64,000 bases of DNA from Prorocentrum cordatum (Eukaryota > Sar > Dinophyceae > Prorocentrales > Prorocentraceae), in NCBI GenBank assembly GCA_963575745.1, contig CAUYUJ010003570.1, positions 252,501-316,500 on the forward strand. Direction: 5' to 3'. The notes under the pieces were generated by a model. It saw only the letters and a list, made by a program, of their open reading frames with translations. It ran no database searches and had not been told where the DNA came from. Of the stretch, positions 21,595 through 32,499 are shown piece by piece. Position numbers and translations under genes: made by a program. Each line of letters begins with the position of its first letter. Positions within the stretch are counted from its first letter, which is position 1.

Positions 21595-22104
21595 ATGGCG
21601 GCAGAGGACGACCGCCCAGCGAAGCTGCGGCGGCTGTCCCGCCTTCGCGCGGAACTGCCATTCATGCATTGTAATGCGATGGCGCAATTCCTGGCGTCCG
21701 TTAAGCGAGACGGAACCCCCGAATTGTGATCCCGACGCCAGGATATCAGAGACGCTCGGGAGCTCATGGTCGGTGAGAACACGCCGTGCGGCAAGCTCCA
21801 CCAGAACATGGTAGTCGGGCAGCACACGGTGGAGATCTGCAGTCCAGCAGCAATGCTGTGGTATTGCAGCGCCCCCCCCGCGATGCAGCCTCTGTGGCAG
21901 CGGGCGCTGGAGCTGCCACGCCCGTGGCACATCATCATTTACGGCGATGAAATAGGCGCTGGCAACGCGCTGGCGCACGTGCAGAACCGCAAGTCCTGGG
22001 GCATCTACTGGACGATCGCGGAATTCGGCCCGCAGGCGCTTTCGTCGGAGGACTTTCGCGATAGCGTTGCTGCAGCAACGATATATGCGGGGGGGGGGAG
22101 GGGG

Positions 22105-22200
<96 letters not shown>

Positions 22201-24105
22201 CGAGAGAGAGAGAGAGAGGCGCTGCAGCGCCAGTTGTGCTGCGATTTGTTCGCAGGATGCGTGGTTCCAGCTCGCGACGATGCGGGCCAAGACCGCGAAC
22301 GACATCCAGCCGCACGGACTGACGATGCTACTGGACGCAATCCTCGCGCAGTTCTGGCCTGATCAGGGGCGCAACTTCAGCGCAGGCATCAGCTTGCGGC
22401 TGCGCCCCGACGGCGCGACGGAGCTCATCCAGATGGACCTCGGAATTTACATTCAGCCGCTGCAGCGGTCGCCGCATAGCACCCAAGATTAGTTAGCATA
22501 CATGTGCACATGTATATATACATTACGCCTTCTTGCGTCGCTGCAACGGCTCTGTCGGATCGCGGACGAGGATGCAATACACCGCTTGATCGGAATGAAA
22601 GGTTCGTCAGGAATCAAACCATGTTTTATGTGCCGCAACGTGTTCTTGAAGGGCGAAGTTCGGGATATAGTTGCTTCTGATGCGACGGGTGTCGCTGTTC
22701 ACCACTCGGAACCAGATGCGTCGCGGCTGCAGCCGATGACGGCGCCGTTGCTCGATGCCATCTGCAACAGGTTGATCGAAGGGGTCAACATCATGAACAA
22801 GGGCGAGTTCCAGGAGTTGGAGCGCCGACTTGGCTGGAACTGGGACCCCCATTTGCCTGAGCGGGTTCGGAAACTCAAGCCGCTCGAGACAGCCATGTTT
22901 GATTGGATGCATTGTATTTTCGTCAACGGTACATATAACATTCTGGTGTTCCAAATGTTTCGAAGGTTGAAGGGTTACTGGGCGCGCGCAGACGCATATT
23001 TCCAGGACTGGTCGTTTCCAGGGTGCCACTCCATCTCCCCCGACACGCGCGCGATCTTCGGCGAGAAGCGCGCGAGGTCCCACGTTGACAGCAAGCATTT
23101 CAAGTGTACCGCCAGCGAGGGGCTCACAACCATGCAAGCATCATTGCATGCTTCGCGCCCCCGCCAGACCAATAATACATGCGCTGCAGCGCGCGTGAAT
23201 TTCTGTAGGATATGTACTGCGCCCCTCTTGTTCGGACATGCGTTCGCGCGGGCGGATTGACGTGTTTCTTCAGGGAGGTGGCTAGCGACGCTGCAGCGCC
23301 TGCAGTCCGATCTGCTTGCGCAGTGTTCGAGGCGCACACGATCGTTGTGGAAGAAATCCTACGAGTATCCAGGCGTCAGGCAGACGCGGATAAGCTGCAG
23401 GCTGCGGTTAACATGTTTTTGCTGTCATACAGCAGCGTCTTTGGCAAGGAAACGATGTCGCAGAAGTTCCATTACCTGCACCACTTCGCCAACTACGTGA
23501 GGCGTTGGGGCCATGTGGCGCTGCCGTCGTGCTGGGTTTTGGAGCGCAAGCACAAGACCAGCAAGCGCTTTGCGATCGCTCTTCAGGTGGGGGCTGCAGC
23601 CTCCAGCGGCTGGGACGCCAATGTCCTGAAGAGCGTCACCGAGCGGCACCTGTGGCAGCTCATGGATGGCGACACCTTTAAGGTTAACTGCCTGGGTAAC
23701 GCCACCAGGCCGTCCAAGGCCATCTCGCGCGAACTGCTGCAGCAGTTCGGGCCTGCGGACTTTGTTGCGTCCGCTGCAGCGCGGTGCCGCTACCACGACG
23801 TCAAATACGGCGACGTCGTGCTGTTGGAGGACGGAGGAGGGGAACACATTGCGGCCGAGGTGTTGAAACACCTCTCCTTCACCAAGAACGGCCACTGCTA
23901 TGGCTTGAGCTTGGTCCTGCCCTACTTCTTCAAGGAGAAGTTGCACCCGCGCGCCCCCGCGCACGTGCTTGGCGGCGACGCCGACGCCTTTTGGGCGCAC
24001 ACGGCGAGCATCGCGCGCTCGCTCGCGCGGGCGCCGCGCGAGGGCGGCGGCATCCGAGCGGCGCGCCCGATATGGTCGCAGCCGCGGTGGTGCGCTTTAG
24101 CTTAA
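21595..24105 (+). pseudogene. gene F, copy 1: Tnp2-like transposase candidate with nonsense codon
   Basis: Exons ~21595-22065, 22256-~22480, 22547-23137 and 23209-24105. Exon 1 has RPWHIIIYGDEIGAGNALAH and [12 protein letters not shown]; exon 3 has GIKPCFMCRN (zinc-ribbon half) and MFDWMHCIFVNGTYN; exon 4 has KFHYLHHFANYVRRWGHVAL and WVLERKHKTSKRF. The order acidic D-E block, C-x2-C, D-x-M-H, then K-x-H-Y-L-x-H with E-R-K-H parallels the Tnp2 transposases of CACTA elements (from memory). Lesions: TGA at 21727-21729 where copy 2 has GGA; the AG expected before exon 3 is AA (22545-22546); the last donor is GC. Intron 1 starts GTTGCTGCAGCAAC and holds a (GA)n tract. Confidence 0.6.
22108..22218. 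repeat. (GA)n microsatellite in gene F intron 1
   Basis: About 110 bp of GA dinucleotides with few interruptions. The copy 2 equivalent (36684-36773) is shorter and lacks the GTTGCTGCAGCAAC palindrome. Confidence 0.9.
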
Positions 24106-24456
24106 AACGTGGATTCCTTACTGGCGCTGCAGCGCACTTTTTTACATTGCTAAATGCTTCGGTGCTGCAGCACCTGAACGTTGCATGGTCGACGACTCCT
24201 CTTCTCCGCCTTGAAAACGTGGATTCCTTCTGCATTGCGCTGTAGCGCACCTTTTTCATTGACACTTCGGTGCTGCAGCACCTGAACAGTGCATGGTCGC
24301 CGATTCCTCTCCTCCGCCTCGTTCCTCCTCCTCCTCTTGCGATGCAGCGCTAATGTCGTTGATCAGTGGTGCGGTCGTTCAAACTCTCCTTCCCCGCATC
24401 CTCCCCCTTCTCCCCCTCCTACTGCTGCTCCTCCTCCTCATCTTGCTCCCCCTCCC
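24106..24456 (+). other. 3' region of unit copy 1
   Basis: Two near repeats of AAAACGTGGATTCCTT (24105 and 24212), each followed by palindromes and GGTGCTGCAGCACC, then CTC-rich sequence running into the gap. Nothing coding. Confidence 0.5.
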
Positions 24457-24556
24457 NNNNNNNNNNNNNNNNNNNNNNNNNNNNNNNNNNNNNNNNNNNN
24501 NNNNNNNNNNNNNNNNNNNNNNNNNNNNNNNNNNNNNNNNNNNNNNNNNNNNNNNN
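24457..24556. other. 100-N assembly gap at the duplication junction
   Basis: Exactly 100 N, a conventional unknown-size scaffold gap. Left flank matches the unit end (compare 38985-39015) and right flank matches 10074 onward, so the true junction and any copy-2 exons 1-2 of gene A are hidden. Confidence 0.95.
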
Positions 24557-24645
24557 CCCACCCCTCCCCCCCCCCCCCCCCCACCACCACCACCGCGCAC
24601 ACGCGCCGTTGCGTTGCTTTATTCCCAAACCCAATCGCTGAAGCG

Positions 24646-26211
24646 ATGGGCGGATCAAGGCAAACGAGATCGTCCACGTCGCGTCCCGCAAGGCGGACGT
24701 TGCTGCGGCCGACAACCTCATGGCCGACGCAAGGTCGCTCGTGAAGAGGTTGGATATCGGAGCGGAGCAGGGCTTCTTGCACATCACAAAGTTGGATGTC
24801 CGCTGTGCCATGCACCTGGCGAAGAAGCGAGCGCCAGGAGACCGCGCTTTCGGATGCGTAGCAGATATAGCACAGGTATCTTATCATGCCACCTTTCGCG
24901 TGCCCCTTGTTTCCCTCCCTCCCTGCTTTTCGCCATTCAATGTCGCTGCAGCGACCCTCCAGAGAGGTCTTCCTACATGAGCTCGGGGGGCCAGCCCAGC
25001 TGCAGATGAAGAGCTTGGGGATCGAGTTCGGCAAGGCGGCGCAGACCGACAAACAAGGCGATGGCGCACCCGAGTTGCCGGCGAGCGCCGATGCAGACGC
25101 GCCGCGCGCGGCGGCGTCGTCGGCCGCTGAGTTGAAGAGCAACGTCTTCCGCATGCGGCGTGCAGGGTTCGACGTGGGGAAGCACATCGTCCAGAAGAAG
25201 GAGGTGGATGCCGTCTTCGAGGTGCTCTCCATCTCGGAGAATGGGATCACCGCCCAGAAGAAGTTGCACGGCGACCTGGTGGGCGAAGAGATCTCCATTG
25301 CGTGGCTGCAGCCACCCCGCCGCCCGCGGGGAGCAGGGAGGGGGGAGGGGGAGGTAGTAACTGCGATATTGTATTTCCTGTGCTTAAGTTGCAATGGGTT
25401 GGTCGATGCGCTGCAGCGCACGGAGCAGTTAGCCGAGCGGGCGGATTGAAGTAAACATATTGCTCGAGAATTACAAGTTGACGTCCAGGGTGCAAGAGCA
25501 GTTGTCGTTCACGAAGGAGCACTTGCCGCCAGCCCACGAGGGTTGGGCGATGGACGCGTGCAGGGGGGCATGCAACACGGCGCTGCGGCTCCAAGCGGTG
25601 AAGTACCAGGCGAACATTTTGCACTTGGAGGTCCTGCAGGACCCACCTGCCGTGCGCTGCAAGCGAGCGTTCAAAGTGGGTGAGCTCGTCAGACTTGTGC
25701 TTCCGCAATCGTCCGCGCCCCCCTCCGACGACGCCGCGCTGCAGCGCTGCGCTGAGCACAGGGCAGCGAGGATTTCGGGGCACGTCAGGCCGTAGCGACG
25801 AGGTCAGTGATGTTACCGACTGCGCGCCATGTAGCTCCACGCGGTGGAAGTGGTCGCATTTCGGCCTCGTCCACGCGGGTCAGCACGGGCTGCGTTGCGG
25901 AGAGCATCTCGTTGGGGAAGGTTGGCCTCTACGAGTTCTTCGTGGGCCCGCATTTCGCAGGGCCCCCCGCTGAGGGGTCGCGGGGCCCCGACGCCCGTGT
26001 CAGCCCCTTCTGGGTGGTGGCAAAGTCCGACTCAGAGCCCAACATGGAGCTCCGAAAGGAGACCGTGACGTTCGGGACAGGCGTCAACAAGGTGCAGGTG
26101 GGGGTGCCCCAGATGCATAACACTTGCGCCCTGTCCGCGGGCGACTTCCTGGTGGTGAAGCCGTGGCCGCGGCTGCAGCCGCGGCCAGCCAAGAAGCTCA
26201 GGACGGCCTGA
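24646..26211 (+). CDS. gene A, copy 2: 5'-truncated (or hidden in gap)
   Basis: Starts with the exon equivalent to copy 1 exon 3 (acceptor ATCGCTGAAG|CGAT). The next exon is 24952-25353 in phase 0 and here reads intact (SENGITAQKKLHGDLVGEEI), unlike copy 1. The following exon probably starts at 25433 (PSGRIEVNILLENYKLTSRV), in frame after the intron GTAGTAACT...CAGTTAG. The last exon ends ...PWPRLQPRPAKKLRTA and stop at 26211. Without the first two exons it has no start codon in the assembled sequence. Confidence 0.6.
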
Positions 26212-26708
26212 GCTGGCGATATAGAGGGACCACGCGGGAGGGTGAGGCAGGAGGGAGGGGTGATGCGGAGGAGGAGGAGGAGGAGGCAGGGCAAGGTTTG
26301 GCATAGGGAGGAGGATGAGGGGGCTTAAGGAGCGGCGAGCGCACATGACGGCACCGAGCGTGGCCCTCCGATTGGTGTAAACAGTGCGCGGGTTGGTGCG
26401 AAGTGCGATACTTGCCGCGGCGCTGCAGCGCGCGGAACGATTCGTTGCGCCAGCATCGTCGCTGCAGCGACTGCACAATATTGGTGCTGACATCAGCCTT
26501 TCCCACAGACATGCCGCTGCAGCGGCTTCGTCATCACTGTTGTGCTCGATGTGATCGTTGCTCTTCGCTTCATCTTTCACATGCGCTGCAGCGCACCGCA
26601 TCATGAGCACCTCGTCCGCGCGCATGTTGCCTCATCACTCCATCGCAGCAATTTTGGCGCTGAAGTGCGACCGCGCTCGGGCTGCAGCCTCGGCGCGCCG
26701 CGCGCGCG

Positions 26709-27475
26709 ATGACGACGATCAAGCGCGACTGCGTCGTGTTGCACGACAACCGCACGGGGCGCGAGCTGGTCACGGCTGTCGAGGTCATCGGAGACCGCGA
26801 GTGTATCACCGTGACCACCGCAGGTTGGAGCAAGTGGGTGCGCGGCAAGGCTCAGGACTTGCGAGGCACGATGTTCCTAACGTGGCTGAAAAATCAGCGC
26901 ACCGCGTCGTCGGGGCCAACGGGGCCGACGACGCTCTTCGCTGCAGCGGAGCCAGGCCGCCGCCCGACCACGCGGCCCGGCCGCGCCAGTCGCCAGGTTC
27001 CAGTGGACGAGTGCTTCAAGACAGTGCAGCTGCCGCCGTTTGGCGATACGGAGGCAACAGAGCTGCAGATTGCCATTCCCCCACCTCATAGGGGGGGGGG
27101 AGGGGCAAGCTGCAGGTGGTGCTGCACGAGAAGGGCGTAGAGTACATCAAAGCCAAATTGCTTCAGGAGGCGGCGGGGGCGGCAGATGCGAGCACGGTGC
27201 TGAAGCGCTCGCGGCGCCACGAGACCGATGTTCCTTGCGGCGCCCGCGTCTATTGGGTGCAGCGGCTCCAAGCTTGGCGGGCCGTCCGCACAGACTGCGG
27301 TTGCAGCAGGACGGCCTTGTTCCGCACAAACCGCGGCTGCAGCAAGGATGACGCTGAAGCGGCCGCGGCGAAGTGGTGCACCGCCGACCTCAAGGATTGC
27401 GAAGCGGATGAGCTCCAGGAGATGGAAGCGGAGGCGGAGGGCGATGCGGAGGAGGAGGAGGCCGACTCGGACTGA
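26709..27475 (+). pseudogene. gene B, copy 2: frameshifted in a G run
   Basis: Same protein as copy 1 from ATG 26709 (MTTIKRDCVVLHDNRTG), but the G run after PPPHRG (about 27091-27102) has a different length, moving the rest (KLQVVLHEKGVEYIKA-type block to EEEEADSD) to another frame. This could be a genuine lesion or a homopolymer sequencing error. Confidence 0.6.
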
Positions 27476-27976
27476 GCTGCGGCGCGCTCGGTCGACCGCA
27501 TCGCTGGGGCGCGCGATCACGGTCGGCAGTGCGATTGAGAATGGCAGCGAGGAGGACGAGCACGAGGACGAGGAGAAGGAAGAGGAGGATTGGGATAATA
27601 ATTGCGGATTGTTGGTGGATCCCCCCAATGTTCGCTACTGTTGGTGTCATTGCGAATCGTTGGTATGATCAAGCGTGATGCAGCACGACGACGCTACGAT
27701 CAAGTGTGCCTCTCACGCGTTGCCGCCGTCGATGTGTGACCTCACGGCGCTGCAGCGCTGACTTACGTTTCGTGTGTTTGGAGTCCATCGTGCTGCAGCG
27801 CTGACTTACGTTCGGGCGTCTGGCGTGCCGATATCAGATTTTTGCGTCGCGCTGCAGCGCTGACTTACATTTTGTGTGTCTGGCGTGTTGATGTAGCGCT
27901 TCGATCGCGCTTGCAGCCCGCATGTTCGCTTTATGTTATTGTATGTGGTTCGCAGCCACCTGTGATCAGAACATCA

Positions 27977-28335
27977 ATGGCTGCCAACATGGGTGCAGCG
28001 ACGCCGCCATGGCGGCTCCCCTCGGAGCCAGTGCCGCCGCCGAAGGCGAAGTCCGCTGCATCGGATGCGACATATGCGGCTACCCCCCCCCCCCTCCTCC
28101 GCCGCCGCCGCCGCCACCACCGCCTCCGACGTCGACGAGGGCCGCGGCTGCAGCCGCCAGTGATGTGCCAGCCCCGCGCGCGGCTGCAGCCGCGCGCAAG
28201 CGCGATGCTGAGACCAAGGTTGGCATGTGGAAGCTTGTGTGCGACATGATTCGGGAAGCGCTTCAGCGCGGGGGCCGCGAGACAGCGGTTGCGCTGGCAG
28301 TCCAATACCACGTCGCGAAGAAGCCGCGGAAGTGA
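27977..28335 (+). pseudogene. gene C, copy 2: frameshifted in the proline tract
   Basis: Starts MAANMGAATPPWRLPSE as in copy 1, but the C run coding for proline (about 28083-28095) is longer, so the frame leaves the helical C-terminal module (VGMWKLVCDMIREALQRG), which remains intact in another frame to 28335. Homopolymer error is possible. Confidence 0.5.
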
Positions 28336-28469
28336 CGGGCGCGCGGCGCGCGCGCGGTCAGTGCTGCAGCACCACTGTTTCAGTCGGAGACAGCATCGCG
28401 ACGGCGGCGACGGCGACAGAGACAACGACGACTGCGTTAAAGACGACGTAATTCAGAGCAGTGCATGCA

Positions 28470-29090
28470 TGAGAAGAAGGTGGAGGGAGGATGATGAGGA
28501 GGAGGAGGAGGGTGATCAGGAGGACGACGACATTGAGGACGACGTTCTGGAACGCCCTCATTTTCACAGGTTCCCACCGCTCGCTGCCAGCACCTCGGAG
28601 CAGGGGAAGGGGGAGCAGGATGATGATGATGATGAGGAGGAGGAGGAGGAGGAGAAGGAGGCCGAGGGCGAGGAGCATGACGAGGAGGAGGAGGAGGACA
28701 ACCAGATGGCACCCATGCCCCGCCCCATCCCCCCCCCCCCCCGCTTTCCTTTGCCTCGACTCCTGCCTCCGCATTACTCCCTTCTCCCTCCTTTCATCCT
28801 CCTACTCCCTCCTCCTCCTCTCCTCCTCCTCCTACCTCCTCACCCTCCTCCTCCTTCCTCCGCCACTCCTCATCTACCCAAACTCCTCCTTCTCCCCCCC
28901 CTCCCCTCCTCTCCTTTCCTCCCCTTATTTCCTTGCTCCTCTTCTTCTCCTCCTCCACCCTCCTCTCATGCCTTTCTCCCCCCCTTTCCTCCTCCTCCTT
29001 GTCTCCTGCACCACCCCCCCACCTCCCCCCCTCCTCCTCTCCCTCCAATCCTCCTCCTCCCCCTCATCCTCCTCCTCCTCCTACCCTGAG
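28470..29090. repeat. purine then pyrimidine tract, copy 2
   Basis: Counterpart of 13978-14515, with a longer and more degenerate CTC/CCT half. Confidence 0.7.
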
Positions 29091-29350
29091 GGGGCAGCCC
29101 TGGGGGGGTCAATCCAGTCGTTGGCCTTCGGAGGTTCAGTTGGGGGTGATGTTACTTTGCGGGGTGATGTTACTTTTTTTTTGGGGGGGGGTCAGTCGAC
29201 TGGTTAGCAGGGGTCCATCGTCGTCAGCGTCGTCGCCATTGTATTCGTCGTTGGCACCGCCGCTGTTTTTGTTCCGCGCAGCCGCAGCTGCGGCTTCGCG
29301 CGCTGCAGCGTCGCGCGCCCGCGCGCCCGAGTGCAGCTTCAGCTGCAGTG

Positions 29351-29466
29351 ATGGGACTGGTTTCCACCACCACTACCATATGTTGGAGAAGGAGGAGGAG
29401 GAGAAAGAAGAGGAGGAGGAGGACCTCTCCCTCCAACTTACGGCACTGGTGGTGGAAACCAAGCCC
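29351..29466. repeat. inverted repeat upstream of gene D, copy 2
   Basis: Same foldback as 14771-14886; arms GGGACTGGTTTCCACCACCA and TGGTGGTGGAAACCAAGCCC pair slightly better here. Confidence 0.6.
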
Positions 29467-29514
29467 ATCATGCAGCTTGGCGAGCTGCAACTTCGCTCGC
29501 TGCATCGCGCAGCG

Positions 29515-30072
29515 ATGGCGTCGCATCTCGACTATGACGAGGACGCCGAGGAGTTCGCCGTCCTGCGGCCGACGCCGCCCGCGGCGCCGCCGCCAGGGTT
29601 CGAGCCGCGGGGCCCCGCGGTCGAGCTCGCTGCCGCCAAGGCGCGGCCGACGTCGCGCGCCGCCCCGCGCGGCAAGGGCGGCAGCGACGGCCCACCTTGC
29701 AAGGGCAAGGGCAAGGGCAATGGCAAGGACAAGGACAACTTCGGCGGCCCACCTTGCGGCAAGGGCAAGGGCAAGGACAAGGACGGCGGCGGCCCACCTT
29801 GCAAGGGCACGGGCAAGGACAAGAGCAAGGGCGGCAAGGGCAAGCTTGTCCGCGACGGGGATCAGCAGCAGCGGCGTGGCGGCTGGTTCAATCGGGCGCA
29901 GCAGCTCTGCGAGCTGCTGCTGCAGGGCGAGTGCGCCGACGCGGCCGCCCTCGCGGAGGAGTTCTACGCTGGCCCAGCACAGGTCTGGGTCGGCGCTGGC
30001 GCCGGGGAGGCCGCCGAGGAGGCGCAGGCGCCCGAGGAGGCGCTGAGGAGGCCGCCGAGGGGCGCCTCATGA
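29515..30072 (+). CDS. gene D, copy 2: divergent KGKDK-repeat protein
   Basis: 185 aa, ATG at 29515 (MASHLDYDEDAEEFAVLRPT), stop at 30070. Acidic start, Pro/Ala linker, shorter KGKGKGNGKDKDNF, KGKGKDKDGGG and KGTGKDKSKGGKGK blocks separated by GGPPC, then the module GGWFNRAQQLCELLLQGE ... ALAEEFYAGPAQVWVG. The N-terminal half shares little with copy 1 beyond composition although flanking DNA is nearly identical, pointing to fast evolution or local gene conversion. Confidence 0.5.
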   Translation: MASHLDYDEDAEEFAVLRPTPPAAPPPGFEPRGPAVELAAAKARPTSRAAPRGKGGSDGPPCKGKGKGNGKDKDNFGGPPCGKGKGKDKDGGGPPCKGTGKDKSKGGKGKLVRDGDQQQRRGGWFNRAQQLCELLLQGECADAAALAEEFYAGPAQVWVGAGAGEAAEEAQAPEEALRRPPRGAS

Positions 30073-31267
30073 GGAGGCCGCGGAGGAGGCCGCGGAGGAG
30101 GCCGCGGAGGCGGCCGCCGAGGAGGCGCGGCGCCGCGCCGTCTCGGCGACGCGAGGGCTCGCCCTCGGCGCTGCGCCCTCCTGGCGCTGCAGCGCCTGCG
30201 GGCGCCGCATGAGAGCTGCGGCGCGGCCGCGGAGCATTCCACTACTGGTGGGCGACGGAATGGGACGGTAACGCAGTAGAGGTAGACAGGGGGAGAGGGT
30301 GGACTATAGTAGAGGTAGACAGGGGGGAGACGTGATATACATAGGGAATGCGAGGGGGACGATGGAGACGCAGCGCGGGGGGGGGAGTGAAGACACATTG
30401 GGGAGAGACGGTAGACAGGGCGCCCGCTGCAGCGGGCATCCACTCTCCCGTGAGCGAGGGGGACAACGAACGCATAGTGATAGGATACATGCTGTAGCAA
30501 CCCAACATGTAAGATCAATGGGAGCAATGGGGGGGGTGGATTGGATCAGTTCGCGAGCATAGCTGACGCCGACGCATGCATGTGTTTAGGCCAAGTTATA
30601 TTTCGCGCGCCAGATCGCGTGGTGCGCCCGCGCTGTCGCCCAGAAAGGCGCTCCGATATCCTCATCACATCTATCTGCCATCGTCGACGTTCACATCCTG
30701 ATCCACTGACATTTTTTTTGTATGGACTGATGTGCCAGGGGTCGGCCTTGGATTGGCCAGGAAAGTTTGGGTGCACTTGGGGGGGTCCTGGGGCACTTCA
30801 GATGGCAAACAGTCTCGCATCGCATCGCCCTTCGCCACTCTCCCTGCTCCCCTTCAGCACAGTTCGTTGCGCCGCCGAGTAGCTCCCCCCCATGGCCTCC
30901 TGGCAGCCTCACCAGCTCCCATCAGCCTTGTCCTCAGCAGTCTCGAGCCATCGCGACGCTGCTGCAGCAGAGCCGTGAGCGTAAATCTTTGCAGTTGACA
31001 GCGGTTTCGGCATCGTCAACCTCGTCGCGACGCTGCTGCAGCAGCGCCGCGTGATGTACTTCGCGCCTCTCTTAGCTTCACTCCCACATCGAAATCAGCA
31101 GTGTGGACAGTGTTCTGGGACTGCGTGGGTGGGCGTTGGGGTGGGCTGGAGTGCTGGATGTTGGCATCAGGATGGCTGATCTGAGGTCGAACGGGAGCTT
31201 CGGGTGAAGCGATCTGAGAGCGTCGGTGCCCCTCTGCAGAGGTGATGCTGTCTGACAGCGGCGTGTC

Positions 31268-31404
31268 TGTTCAATCGCCCCCTCTATTGAACAGCCACGC
31301 CCGTGTCTGTTCAATAGCCCTCTCTATTGAACATGCCATGTTCAATAGCCCCCTCTATTGAACAGCCACGCCCGTGTCTGTTCAATAGCCCCCTCTATTG
31401 AACA
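31268..31404. repeat. TGTTCAATAG hairpin array, copy 2
   Basis: Four stem-loops as in copy 1. Unit 1 has TGTTCAATCG and unit 2 a loop change; the other two are unchanged. Confidence 0.75.
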
Positions 31405-31901
31405 GGCACGCCTCTGTCGATGTCCCAGCTGCCTTCGAGGCTCCCAGATCGCTTCGGTATTTGCTCCTGATCACACTTCGCGCATCTCCTGAATCCGTCC
31501 CGCGCCCTCCTCGGACACCTTCCGTGTCCCTCCTGTGTCTGCCCGCCCGCCCGCCCCCGAGCTCCCGTGTATACCTATCCGTCTCCCGTGTCTCTCCCGC
31601 GTCTCTCCCGTGCCCCTTCCGTGTCTCCACCTGCCTTCCGTGCGCTCCCGCCCGTGCCCCTCCGCACCGCTCCCGCGTCCGTCCGCCCGCTCGCCCCCGA
31701 ACTCCCGTGTCCCTCCCGTGTCTCTTCCGTGCCCCCCCCCCCCGTGTTTCTCCCATGTCCCTCCCACCCCTCCGTGTCTTTCGCACCGTCCCTTCCGTGT
31801 TCCTCAAATGATCATGCATCTCCCCCCGTGTCCTGCCCGCCCGCCCGCCCGCGCTCGTGTCCTTCCCTCCCGTGTCTCCTCGCATCTCCCCCCGCCCCCG
31901 G

Positions 31902-32174
<273 letters not shown>

Positions 32175-32499
32175 ACGTGCCCCTCATTATCTCCCTCCTC
32201 TCCTTTCCATCACTCTAGATCTCTCTCCCTATTGCCCACTACCATGCGTTCCATCATGGTGCGCATGCATGGCGCTGCAGCGCTTCATGTTACTTTGTGA
32301 CGATGATTTCTGTTGAGCGCTACAGCGCTCACGTGTTTTCCTTAATTGCATGCGATCGTTGCGCTGCAGCGCATCTGTACTGTTGTGGCCTCTCTTCCAC
32401 CTCAGCAGCCGAGCGCTTCAGCTCTCGCAGTGTGGGAGGCCCTCCCTCGCGCTTCCCCTCGGAGCGTCCGCGCACCCCCTCGCCCTCGCGGAGGGCATC

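Larger units (their letters stand above)
10072..24456 (+). repeat. tandem unit, copy 1
   Basis: Aligns nearly base for base with 24557-39030. Offset is ~14,492 at the start, 14,634 near gene E and 14,546 at the end, the changes being indels in low-complexity tracts. Single-base differences are a few per cent. The recognisable left edge is CCCACCCCTCCCCCC at about 10074, in the intron before gene A exon 3; the right edge is lost in the N gap. Confidence 0.9.
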
